The translations under genes and the position numbers were made by a program. From Bacillus badius NBRC 15713 (GTDB taxonomy: Bacteria; Bacillota; Bacilli; Bacillales; Domibacillaceae), in the NCBI RefSeq assembly GCF_001591605.1, contig NZ_BCVF01000008.1, positions 1-64,000 of the forward strand: a stretch of DNA of 64,000 bases, read 5' to 3'. Below are positions 43,873 to 53,105 of the stretch, one piece after another. A model generated the notes under the pieces. It had not been told where the DNA came from. It was given only the letters and a program-made list of their open reading frames with translations, and did not search any database. Numbering within the stretch: the stretch's first letter is position 1; every line of letters begins with the position of its first letter.

Positions 43873-44967
43873 TCAGTGGATCTGTATCGTTCTATTATGA
43901 TCTTGCCGATGCTCTTTGTAAAACCGGACAGCAATGGAAATATAATCAGCGAAATCAGGACAAGTGATCCCTGTTCCCTGCAAATCCTTTAAGGCTTGGG
44001 AACAGTCATATTCCGTCTCCAATAAAAAATAATTGATCGTTTCTTTCTCTACCATCACCCAGCGGCGAAAAGCAGGAACAGCAAGCAAAGAAGCAACTGC
44101 AGACGGCGAAACCGTATACCGGGGCGCTTTGCCGGTCAATGCCTCACAAATCAGCCGGTAGACTTCCTTTGCTTGATAAGGCTCAGGGTCCGTTAAATGA
44201 TACACTTTGTTTTCTCCGATTGGGTCCATCGCCAAGAAACAAGCAGCCTCGACGATATAGTCGACCGGAACTAAATTAAAAGGACCCTCTCCTTTACCCA
44301 AGTAAGGAATAGGCAGCCGGGCAAACTTATCAAGAAATCTCATAATGAAATACGGACCGTCAAACTTGTCTGTCTCTCCTGTCTTTGAATCGCCCATCAC
44401 GATGGCCGGCCGGATAATCGTGACCGGCAGCCGGCTGCGAACCGCTTGAACAAGTGCTTCTGCCTCGTACTTCGTCGATTCATAAAAGTTTTTAAAAGCC
44501 TGTCCGCATGACAGTTCACTTTCGAATATTCTTCCCGTTCTTTTGCCAGATACATAGGCCGTGCTAAAGTATATATACCTTTCAATGTGCTCTAATTGCA
44601 AGCACCAGTCATTCACATTTCTTGTTCCCTCTACGTTGACACGATAAGCCGCCTCCCGCGGAACCGCTAAATCGTAAATCGCAGCAAGATGAAACACATG
44701 GGTAATGTCCGTTCTTAATGTGGAAAGAAGGCCTTCCTCCATCCCTAAATTCGGCATAGTAATGTCTCCGGCAATCAGCGTGAAGCGGTCCGGCGGCTGA
44801 AAGAGTTTTTGGCAGAGGGTTTGGATTTGATGTTCGGCCTTCTCTAACTGGCTGGCCTGAACAAGGAGGATAAATTGCATCCCCGGCTCCTCAATCATCA
44901 GCCTTTCAATTATTTTTGAAGCAATAAACCCTGGAAACCCCGTAAAAAAGCTTGTTTTTCGTCCCAT
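43873..44967 (-). CDS. NAD(P)-dependent SDR/male-sterility-type reductase
   Basis: 364 residues from the ATG at 44967 (GGGGGA seven bases upstream). An extended short-chain dehydrogenase: TGFPGFIASKIIERL replaces the usual TGxxGxxG, HVFHLAAIYDL, YISTAYVSG-like YFSTAYVSGKRTG and the catalytic YESTKYEAE (Tyr, Lys). The pattern is that of fatty acyl-CoA reductase or thioester-reductase domains. Downstream partner is a class 3-like aldehyde dehydrogenase. Confidence 0.82.
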   Translation of the reverse strand: MGRKTSFFTGFPGFIASKIIERLMIEEPGMQFILLVQASQLEKAEHQIQTLCQKLFQPPDRFTLIAGDITMPNLGMEEGLLSTLRTDITHVFHLAAIYDLAVPREAAYRVNVEGTRNVNDWCLQLEHIERYIYFSTAYVSGKRTGRIFESELSCGQAFKNFYESTKYEAEALVQAVRSRLPVTIIRPAIVMGDSKTGETDKFDGPYFIMRFLDKFARLPIPYLGKGEGPFNLVPVDYIVEAACFLAMDPIGENKVYHLTDPEPYQAKEVYRLICEALTGKAPRYTVSPSAVASLLAVPAFRRWVMVEKETINYFLLETEYDCSQALKDLQGTGITCPDFADYISIAVRFYKEHRQDHNRTIQIH

Positions 44968-45026
44968 TTTCTCGTCCCCCATCAGCAACATATTTAGATG
45001 AAGCCTGCAGAAAGCGGCTTAGTGAA

Positions 45027-45070
45027 GAAAAAAGACAGGACGTACCCGCGAAAGGACGCATCTGTCTTTG
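45027..45070 (-). terminator. Terminator of the hprK-like gene
   Basis: AAAGACAG pairs with CTGTCTTT, enclosing a GCGTCC/GACGT stem, followed by a T run in the minus direction. Confidence 0.75.
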
Positions 45071-45095
45071 ATTGGACCTTGGAAACATTCAGCTT

Positions 45096-46028
45096 TTATT
45101 GCTTTTGGCCGGAATCAGCAAATTCCGATTCAATCCGTTTCATAAACTCTTCAGCCGCGCTGTAGCCTTGCTGCTGAAGATACCAGTTGTTGGCTGCCGC
45201 TTCGATTAAGCCTGCTACGTCACGGCCCGGCTGGAGCTGAATTTGAATATGGGGCACGCGAACACCCATGTAGTCTGTAAACTTGGTCTCAACCTCCAGC
45301 TCATTATTCAATGAGTTGTTTTGCCACTTCGTGAGCTCAATATCGAGCGCAATTCGCGTTTCCTCTTGAAACGCTTTTCTTCCATATAGCCGCACAACAT
45401 TCAGCAGCCCCACGCTGCGCAAAGCAAGAAATTCTTTGTTTTTTTCATTATGCGTGCCAAGCAAGGTCTGCGGACTCAGCTTTTTAAGCACGATGATATC
45501 ATCAGCGACGAGACGATGTCCCCGGCCAATGAGTGTGTGTGCTGTCTCGCTTTTTCCTACGCCCGATTTTCCGCGCAGCAAAATGCCAATCCCCGAGACG
45601 TTCACGCACACACCATGCACTGCAATTTCCTGTGCCAGCGTTTTTGTTAAATAGGCGTCAAGCTTGCCGACGAACTCATAAGTCGACTCATGGGTGCGAA
45701 GCAAAGGGATCTTTTCCTCTGTGCAGTATTGGGGCAAGTACATCAGTTCTTCTTCATGGGCTGTAACAATAATACACGGCGGATGATATTTCACGATATT
45801 ACCGATTCGCAGCTTGCTTTCACTATCGCTTAATCTATGTAAGTAATTAATTTCATTGTTGCCGAGCACTTGAACATGTCCGCTTGGGAAAAAATCGAAA
45901 TAATCGATGAACTCTAAGCCTGGACGCTGCGTCTGTGATTTCTCAATCCTCTGCTGCAATTGATCCTCTCCCGCCAGTACTTCTAATGAGAACCTGCGAA
46001 CAATATCTTCAACCGTAATAGATTTCAT
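45096..46028 (-). CDS. hprK: HPr kinase/phosphorylase family protein (divergent copy)
   Basis: 310 residues, the same length as B. subtilis HprK. Kinase features are present: AVHGV with the conserved His138, Walker A GKSGVGKS (153-160) and VADD (174-177). The second family signature, normally EIRGLGIINV, reads ALRSVGLLNV (202-211), losing the Glu and Gly. The gene is monocistronic and not followed by lgt as in B. subtilis. HprK phosphorylates HPr Ser46 to drive CcpA-mediated catabolite control. The altered signature and context suggest a paralogue of the main HprK, or at least an enzyme with changed phosphorylase activity. Confidence 0.8.
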   Translation of the reverse strand: MKSITVEDIVRRFSLEVLAGEDQLQQRIEKSQTQRPGLEFIDYFDFFPSGHVQVLGNNEINYLHRLSDSESKLRIGNIVKYHPPCIIVTAHEEELMYLPQYCTEEKIPLLRTHESTYEFVGKLDAYLTKTLAQEIAVHGVCVNVSGIGILLRGKSGVGKSETAHTLIGRGHRLVADDIIVLKKLSPQTLLGTHNEKNKEFLALRSVGLLNVVRLYGRKAFQEETRIALDIELTKWQNNSLNNELEVETKFTDYMGVRVPHIQIQLQPGRDVAGLIEAAANNWYLQQQGYSAAEEFMKRIESEFADSGQKQ

Positions 46029-46418
46029 AATGAATGTGCTCTCCCTCCTTATGATGATAAATAATAGATTAATTTAAAAACTGCTCTTTTAACGGCACCG
46101 GAGCGAATAAACTCTGGAACGCCGCTTAACAAAGCCTATTTGTTCTCATCGGTTATTATGTATTCTAATTTAGCACAATATGGTCTGTATTTATTAGTCA
46201 TAGACTCCTTTGCCGCTGGAACTTTGCCCTTTCTATCGTTAAGGAATCTTACCATGTATGCAAAGGAATGACAAAGCAAAACCCTACGAACGTCTGTTTT
46301 TTCACAGATTTAAGACATTTTGCCGAATCAGGTCGTTCGTTGTGATTATTATTTACCATTTTTTCGAATAGTTGTGATATAATTGTAATTAATTGTTGAT
46401 TTTTAATAGGAGTTTTCT
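46029..46418. other. Intergenic region between divergent hprK-like gene and unknown gene
   Basis: AT-rich, 390 bases, no gene seen. A TATAAT at 46378-46383 lies 36 bases before the + strand gene and may be its -10, though no good -35 is at the right distance. No cre or other operator was recognised. Confidence 0.3.
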
Positions 46419-47147
46419 ATGCCAGGAGTCCATTCGGTTGATCTTTCATCCGAAATAAAGGGAAAAATGAAAGAAGCATTACGAAAAAAGCTGAAAGGAT
46501 CTGTTGCTGATATGGATCTAGATAGCCAACTCAATACGATGACAAAAGCTGAGATGATGGACAGTTATCTTTGCTCATTTCGTTCACCGCCAGGCGCCGC
46601 GGAGATTTGCCAAGCAGTCGAAAAAAGCTTCGGCATCGACTTGGAGGCTGCGCCTGTCTTGCCGCAAGCACAAAAACACCTGCAAACTACCGTAAGCTCT
46701 GCTATGTCTCCGTCTAGAACAGCCATCCATTCATACCTTGCTGACTGCGGACCTGTGCTAACAGGCGATGATGCACGCACGATGATTAACCACTTGTTTG
46801 GCGTGAACCTAACCGCTATTTCAGCCTTAGAAAAAGCAAGAATCTCTTTGTATTCCAAAGGACAGTGGATCATTCAGCACGATACAGATTTATTTGTTGT
46901 CGATACAGCAAACAAGGATGCGGATGTGAGAGTTTCTCCGACCGAATACTTTATCAAACAAACCGGCCTTCATGCACTGCCGGTTGAATTACAGCGTTCG
47001 TTATCGCGCCTCGGGTTCTGCTGCGATGAACAAACAGGAAGCTATTATTTCTCCAATCCAGATGGCCAAGCGGTTTCTGACAGTTTTAAGGGACAAACAA
47101 TGAGAGCCATTGGTGAAGTGATTCAACAGCAGCTGTCCCACTTGTGA
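46419..47147 (+). CDS. Unknown protein with an internally repeated motif
   Basis: 242 residues, soluble, no signal peptide. Two similar segments are visible: about 50-77 (SYLCSFRSPPGAAEICQAVEKSFGIDL split over the block) and about 108-136 (SYLADCGPVLTGDDARTMINHLFGVNL), each being SYL, a Gly, a helix and FG-[IV]-[DN]-L. A beta-rich part follows (SLYSKGQWIIQHDTDLFVVDT). ATG at 46419 follows AGGAG weakly (TAGGAGTT). It ends at a strong terminator. Not recognised as any known family. Confidence 0.7.
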   Translation: MPGVHSVDLSSEIKGKMKEALRKKLKGSVADMDLDSQLNTMTKAEMMDSYLCSFRSPPGAAEICQAVEKSFGIDLEAAPVLPQAQKHLQTTVSSAMSPSRTAIHSYLADCGPVLTGDDARTMINHLFGVNLTAISALEKARISLYSKGQWIIQHDTDLFVVDTANKDADVRVSPTEYFIKQTGLHALPVELQRSLSRLGFCCDEQTGSYYFSNPDGQAVSDSFKGQTMRAIGEVIQQQLSHL

Positions 47148-47164
47148 AAGCCGCCTCATTTAAG

Positions 47165-47213
47165 AAGGTTTCCTTTGTCCGCTCCCTGCATGGGAACAAA
47201 GGAAACCTTTTTT
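47165..47213 (+). terminator. Terminator after the unknown gene
   Basis: AAGGTTTCCTTTGT pairs with ACAAAGGAAACCTT, followed by a T run on the + strand. Confidence 0.9.
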
Positions 47214-47241
47214 AATTGGGCCGCAAACAGCTTAAACGAAC

Positions 47242-48879
47242 TTATTTTGAAAAAGATGAGAGAAATTTCACTCGATCTCCCATTGGCGGAATATTATTAT
47301 CAACTAAAGAAACTTCTAAAAGAGCGGGACCATCCAGGTCAGTTAAGCGCTCGATCGCCTCTTGATTTACATCTTCCATGCTCTCAATTCGGAAGCTTGG
47401 GATATTCATAGCTTCCGCCAGAGCCGCAATATTGACCGGCTGCTGCTCAAACGCTGAATGGGAACGGTGATACTGCAATGTATGGCCATGGTAAACCATT
47501 CCTAGGCGCGCATTATTCATTACAACAAATAGAATAGGCAGACGGTGCTCTTTGGCTGTTAAAATTTCCATCCCGTGCATGAAAAAGCAGCCATCGCCAG
47601 TAATGCATACGACCGGGCGTTCCGGCTCTGCCAGCTTCGAACCGATAGCTGATCCAATGCCGCTGCCCATTGCCCCAAAGTGAACATTGATGTCATAAGT
47701 ATGAGAGTCGAACACATTCATGTGATGAATCACATAAGACATAAATTCACCAATATCCACCGTGTACCTCGTTGTCAACGGCAAATAATGCTGCAGCATC
47801 GAGAGCACATTTTTTGTATTATACTCTTCTATGTTTGGCAACTCGCTGCTTTTTTCAATTGGGCGATTTTCCTTTTTGGACAGGCCGAGCTCTTTCAATT
47901 CTTGTATTAAGGCGGATAAACTTACGTGAATATCGCCCAACACAGGAAGATCGATAGGATATTTCCGGTGGAACACTGACTTATCAAAGTCCATTTGCAC
48001 GGTAAAACGATTCTTCGTCAGGTTTTCGTTATAATTATTGGTAGCGGTCTCCCCCAGGCTTGAGCCGACAATCAACAAGGTTTCTCCTTCACCGTCATTC
48101 ATTAAAGCGGAGGCTGACTCATGGCCTGCAAACCCGAATACGCCGGCAAGCAAAGGATGATTATCTGGGATCAGCCCTTTCGCTTGAGGTGTCACAACAA
48201 TTGGCCAATCCAATAGCTCTGCCAGTTCAGTAACTAACTCGATAGAATCTCTCGCCCCTTGTCCGGCAAAGATATAGCCGCTTTCTCTTGCCGCGATTTC
48301 TTTTGCTGTGGTTTTGATTAACTGACTATCAGGGATCATGGGTGTTCTTGCAGGCAGGGAAGGAATGTCTGCATTCTCTGCCATCCCCTGCTGCACATCA
48401 ATTGGCATCGCAATATGAACAGGTCCCGGAACCCCTGATACAGCAATCTCTGTCGCTTTTACGACTTCAGCCAGCAAGTCCTTAGCATCGGTTACGGTGA
48501 TGCTGTACTTAGTAACCGGCCGGAAAATCGGCTCTGCATTTAATTCTTGGGAAGCATTGAGGCCAACTGTATTTACAGGAACAGCACCAGTTAAGAAAAG
48601 CACCGGCAAATGCTCACGCATAGCATTAGCGGCACCGGTAACAAGATTCGTGGCCCCCGGTCCGCTGCAGCCGATGCATACGCTCAGCTGTTTGGAATAC
48701 TTAGCGTAAGAAGCTGCCATATAAGCTGCCGCCCCTTCATGTTTAGCAATGACCGGGGTAATATCAGGCATATCATAAAGCTCATCAAAAAATGCATTAA
48801 CCGAGCCCGCCGGAATACCAAATACATGCTTAATTCCAATACCTCTTAGATACTGCAATACTGTGTGAACAGCTTTCAT
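47242..48879 (-). CDS. Thiamine pyrophosphate-dependent enzyme (acetolactate synthase/pyruvate oxidase-like)
   Basis: 545 residues from the ATG at 48879 (GGGGGAA six bases before). Three ThDP domains: the N-terminal pyrimidine-binding part with the catalytic Glu in KHEGAAAYMA and GCSGPGATNLVTG, a central FAD/nucleotide-type domain, and the C-terminal GDGCFFMHG....NN thiamine site. It resembles the large subunit of acetolactate synthase, but no small subunit gene is adjacent and the HipG-like residues are not clear. Pyruvate oxidase, AlsS-like or sulfopyruvate-type activity are alternatives. Sits 25 bases after the c-di-GMP gene. Confidence 0.8.
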   Translation of the reverse strand: MKAVHTVLQYLRGIGIKHVFGIPAGSVNAFFDELYDMPDITPVIAKHEGAAAYMAASYAKYSKQLSVCIGCSGPGATNLVTGAANAMREHLPVLFLTGAVPVNTVGLNASQELNAEPIFRPVTKYSITVTDAKDLLAEVVKATEIAVSGVPGPVHIAMPIDVQQGMAENADIPSLPARTPMIPDSQLIKTTAKEIAARESGYIFAGQGARDSIELVTELAELLDWPIVVTPQAKGLIPDNHPLLAGVFGFAGHESASALMNDGEGETLLIVGSSLGETATNNYNENLTKNRFTVQMDFDKSVFHRKYPIDLPVLGDIHVSLSALIQELKELGLSKKENRPIEKSSELPNIEEYNTKNVLSMLQHYLPLTTRYTVDIGEFMSYVIHHMNVFDSHTYDINVHFGAMGSGIGSAIGSKLAEPERPVVCITGDGCFFMHGMEILTAKEHRLPILFVVMNNARLGMVYHGHTLQYHRSHSAFEQQPVNIAALAEAMNIPSFRIESMEDVNQEAIERLTDLDGPALLEVSLVDNNIPPMGDRVKFLSSFSK

Positions 48880-48904
48880 CACATCTTCCCCCATTCGTTT
48901 AGAA

Positions 48905-51686
48905 TTAGTTCTCCGAATAAAAATACTGTCGGACGACATCTTCAGCCTTCAATGGACGGCTGAAAAAGTACCCTTGCATCAAGTAGCAATTTCGCGAAGA
49001 TAGAAAATCAGCCTGCTCTTTTGTTTCCACGCCCTCCGCGATCACATTCAAATGTAAATTCTGTGCCAAAGCAATAATCGTATTGGTAATGGCCGCGTTA
49101 TCTTTATCGGTCATCACATCTTCGACAAATGATTTATCAATCTTTAAAGTGCTAATCGGCAGATCCTTTAAGTAGCCTAAAGAGGAGTAGCCTGTCCCAA
49201 AATCATCAATGGCGATATTGATTCCTAATTTCTTTAGCAGCTCCATTGTTTTTAAGGTAGCCTCTGTATTTTTAATAATTTGGTTTTCTGTCAGTTCCAG
49301 GTGTAAAAACTGAGGCTCAAGCCCCGTTTCTTCTAAAATGTTTCTGATCACTTGGAATAAATTATTCTCTTCAAACTGCCGGACCGATAGATTAACTGAT
49401 ACGCTGATGAGCGGGTAACCGCGATCATGCCAGGCTTTTACTTGTTTGCAGGCATTTCTCAAAACCCATTCCCCGATCGGCACAATCAAGCCGGTTTCTT
49501 CCGCAATCGGTATGAAGTCAGCCGGCGAGATGAAGCCTTCTGTCGGATGATTCCATCTCAGCAGTGCCTCCACCCCGATTATATCGCCCGTTCTGCTGTT
49601 TATTTGAGGCTGATAGTAGATAATTAGCTCGTCGCGGTCTAAAGCCTTATATAGCGCATTTTCAAACTTAATGCTTTCCAGCGTTCGGTTGTCCATTCCG
49701 CTCCGGAAAAAGTGAAAGCTATTCCCTGATATTTCTTTCGATTTATACATCGCGGCGTCTGCATTTTTAATTAACATTTCCGCTGTATCGCCATGCTCAG
49801 GAAACAGGCTGATGCCGATGCTTGTCTTAATATAGACTTCATTCCCTTTTAAATAAAAAGGTTTGTCGAAAAAGGAAATGACCTGCTCTACCACCTTGAG
49901 CACATCCTGATTGCTTTGAATGCCCGGCAAAATAATGGTAAATTCATCGCCGCCCTGCCGCGATACGACTGCCTTCTTTGGAATGCTGTCGCTCAGCCGC
50001 TTGGCCACATCCCGAAGCAATAAATCGCCATAGCTATGCCCAAGACTGTCATTAATCATCTTAAAACGGTCTAAATCCAAATATAAGACAGCGAGCCGCT
50101 CATTATTTACTTGCGCATAAGATAATTCGTAATTTAACCGGTTATTCAACAGGACACGGTTAGGCAGGTTTGTGACATTGTCAAAAAAAGCCAGGTACTC
50201 AATTTCCTGTTCCATTTGCTTTCTCTGGGTAATATCTTTAAATGTCACGACCTCCCCGATGACTTCCTTCCCTTCTGACATAGCAGAAATGACATATTCA
50301 ACGGGAAAACCGGAGCCGTCTTTGCGAACAAACTTTTGATCTGCTTCAGAATAGTGCAGCGTGCTATCTGTTTCCGCCTTTTCCGGCTCGTCCCTGCTGA
50401 AAATAACCTCTTCAGGCTTTCCGATCAGCTCACCCTTCTCATAGCCGAGCATCGACTCGGCAGCCGGATTGCAAAAGGTCACCTTGCCCTCAAGATCCAA
50501 ACCGAAGATGCCCTCACCGGCTGAATTCAAAATCAGTTCCTTCTCGCGGCTCAGCTGCCGCAATTCTGTGATGACTCTTTCAAGCTCTTTATTTTTGATT
50601 CTGATTTCCGACGTTCGTTCTTCGATGATAACCTCTTGTTTTTCCATATACAACAAATTAGCCAGTGTCGAGGCGGTGGCATCTACCACCGATTGAGCCA
50701 GCTGTCTGTCCGCTTCGGAGTAAATCATATCCTTCTCCTCAAAGTTGGCAACAGCTATTACGCCTAATACTTTTCCCATGGAGATCAATGGCAGAATGAA
50801 AAGCCCATTGATGCCAAAGTTCCGGCAAACGGCATGATTCGGCCTGTCATCAGCAAATACGTTAGGAATAAGCAGCGCTTTTTTGGTTGCTATCACCTCC
50901 CGAATTAATACGTCGTTCGTCTCATCAATCGTCATTCGGCTATGAGTCTGCATCCAGTCTTCTTCCGTCCAGTCGCTGTCCTTGCTCAGCCGTGTCGGCC
51001 TGATGTTTCTTCCAGCTAACGGATCAAGCAAATGGACGCCGACGTTATAATTATCCAATACCTTGCCGACGTAAAACAAACATTTATCTATTCCCTCCTG
51101 CATGGTGGAGCACATTGACAGTTCGCGTGTCACATCCAACAGCAGTTGTTTTTCAGCGATGAGATTTTCTTTGCGGGTCAAATTAACTGTATTGCGGATC
51201 GCAACAGCAGCCATATTAACATAAGCTTCAACGGTTTGAATCTCTGTTTCGGTTAAATTCATTGGGGTGCCGTAATCGAACAAAAAGACAAGCCCGAACA
51301 ACTCATCTTCATAGGAGATCGGAAGAGCAAGCAATGATTGTATTTTAAATCCGTTGACCGCTCTCGCGTCCGGACGGCCGTCTTGTGATGTATCTGGTAT
51401 ATAAATTGTCTTTCGTGTTTCGATAACTTCTTTGGCCAACAAATCTATTTCAGTATCAACCACATGCATATCAAGGGTCATGCCGTTAATAAAATCCGGC
51501 TTCCCCCACATAGCCTCTAAACGTTCCATCTTTTTGCGGCAAATAGATTCCGACGGAGTCACACTGGACAATTTCTTCGGAAATGGCGATCGTTACTTGA
51601 TCTAACACCTCCCTTAAATCTAACTTTGAGTTTATTAGCTTTGTAATATTGGCAAGTCGAGAATATCTTGTTTGCTCTTTCGTCAT
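48905..51686 (-). CDS. GAF-GAF-PAS-GGDEF-EAL c-di-GMP protein, interrupted by a frameshift
   Basis: The natural start is the ATG at 51686 (GGGGGAC upstream), [17 protein letters not shown]. The first GAF domain runs to GYVG and then leaves frame at a G5 tract (51503-51507). Removing one G joins GYVG to KPDFINGM and restores one protein of about 927 residues. Downstream parts are intact: second GAF, PAS (about 350-480), GGDEF motif RQGGDEF and EAL motif GVEALLRW, so both cyclase and phosphodiesterase sites look active. The long second frame alone (to 51571) lacks a good start. The break may be a sequencing error, a pseudogene or slippage-based phase variation. Confidence 0.8.
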
Positions 51687-52104
51687 TTAGTGTCCCCCAT
51701 TGCTTGGCTTAGTGATCGAATAAAATGGCAATTACAGACTAATATAGTCCCATACGTCTAAGCTTGCTGAAAAATTCATCATAATATCCCAAGTAAAGAT
51801 CTTCTCCTCTTTTTTCCTATTTTTAAATGCCCTATCCTTCAATGGATCAACTAGATGTTTCTCCACTGATCATTGGCCTTGTTACTTAAAATGTTAGACT
51901 TTTCGAACCGCTCTTTGCAACCTTTCTTTTATCCTATTTACTTTAATTTTCAGCTTATTGCGTCCCTGTTTTTTCAATCTGCTTGCCGCAGCGCGAATAA
52001 AAAATGTCCAAGCGCTGATTGATCGTGCATCTAAAGATGAAATGCCAGCGCATTGGTTATGAAAAATAAAGCTGCTTTGCAAACAGCACAGCAGCTTTAT
52101 TCCT
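51687..52104. other. Intergenic region between two c-di-GMP genes
   Basis: About 380 bases without a gene I can support. It holds the terminator of the downstream-facing cyclase gene at the right end and AT-rich DNA that should include the promoter of the GAF-PAS-GGDEF-EAL gene. Confidence 0.3.
52065..52101 (-). terminator. Terminator of the PAS-GGDEF gene
   Basis: AATAAAGCTGCT pairs with AGCAGCTTTATT, followed by T-rich sequence on the minus strand, four bases after the stop codon. Confidence 0.85.
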
Positions 52105-53091
52105 TCACTTATGATGCAGCCCGTCCGCTGCATGCGTCACACAATTTCGGCCGTTGTTCTTAGATTGATACAAGGCTTGGTCCGCTCTTGCCAAAATTGA
52201 AATATTTGTATCCTCGGAAGTAACAGTCGCTGCCCCAATGCTTACTGTAACCGCACACTCCTCCCATGAGTCCTGTTCGATCGCCGTCCGCAAGTCTTCC
52301 GCAGCCTGCTTCGATTGGCGGGCATCCATCCCCGGCAAAAGAACAATAAATTCCTCCCCGCCGTAGCGGGCGGCAAGGGCAGGCTCCTCCAGGTTCGCTT
52401 CCATTATTTGCGCAAGCTTCCGCAAAACCTGGTCTCCAACAAGATGACCCTGGGTGTCATTTATTTTTTTAAAGTGATCGACATCAAGGATTAAAACAGA
52501 AAAAAGCATATGAGAAGCGGCGAAACGCTCCATGTAGGCATCAAGCTTCTCAATAAAGTAGCGCCGGTTTTTCAATCCGGTTAGTGCGTCTGTTACTGCT
52601 AACGTTTCTAACTCAGCATTTAATCTGATCAGTTCCGCTTGTTTCAATTCAATATCACGATGCAATACTTCCAGCCTGCCAAGCGCCTCATCCTTCAGCC
52701 GGTAAGCTTCTTCGATTTTTGTTTTGGCGTTGCGAATCTCTTTTTCGTAATCAATTCTTTTGCTCATCTGGATGAATACACAATCTATGATTTCCTCTTC
52801 ATCACCTCTGCGGCTCCGGCCATTTACAAGAACAGGGATGCTGTCGCCTTGCTTGGACTTTAATGTTAAATACATTTCATTCACATAGCCGTATAACTGA
52901 ATAAATGGATAAAAGTAGGTGTGAAAAAGAAACTTGTTTGCCATAGACATCATTGATTCAATATGATGATCCAGTACATCTTTGCGGTCATAGCCAAACA
53001 TGTTTAGAAATGTTTCGTTGACAGCCATAATGATGCCGCGGTTCGTAATGGAGACATAGCCGCATGGGGCATGATTCAGCCGCTCATCCAT
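52105..53091 (-). CDS. PAS-coiled-coil-GGDEF diguanylate cyclase paired with RsbQ
   Basis: 328 residues from the ATG at 53091, seven bases after GGGAGG. PAS domain about 1-115 (HAPCGYVSITNRGIIMAVNE..LNMFGY), a coiled coil about 115-165 and a GGDEF domain with the active-site motif GGEEF (244-248). The layout mirrors RsbP, the PAS-coiled-coil-PP2C phosphatase that works with RsbQ in B. subtilis, but with cyclase output. The RsbQ gene lies directly upstream. The pair probably turns an unknown energy or metabolite signal into c-di-GMP. Confidence 0.88.
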   Translation of the reverse strand: MDERLNHAPCGYVSITNRGIIMAVNETFLNMFGYDRKDVLDHHIESMMSMANKFLFHTYFYPFIQLYGYVNEMYLTLKSKQGDSIPVLVNGRSRRGDEEEIIDCVFIQMSKRIDYEKEIRNAKTKIEEAYRLKDEALGRLEVLHRDIELKQAELIRLNAELETLAVTDALTGLKNRRYFIEKLDAYMERFAASHMLFSVLILDVDHFKKINDTQGHLVGDQVLRKLAQIMEANLEEPALAARYGGEEFIVLLPGMDARQSKQAAEDLRTAIEQDSWEECAVTVSIGAATVTSEDTNISILARADQALYQSKNNGRNCVTHAADGLHHK

Positions 53092-53105
53092 TGGCAGGCC
53101 TCCCT

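Noticed and set aside
51894-52133. Open frame of 79 codons on the minus strand, basic C-terminus
   Set aside because: It overlaps the end of the cyclase gene and its terminator, has no ribosome site and shows no recognisable domain.
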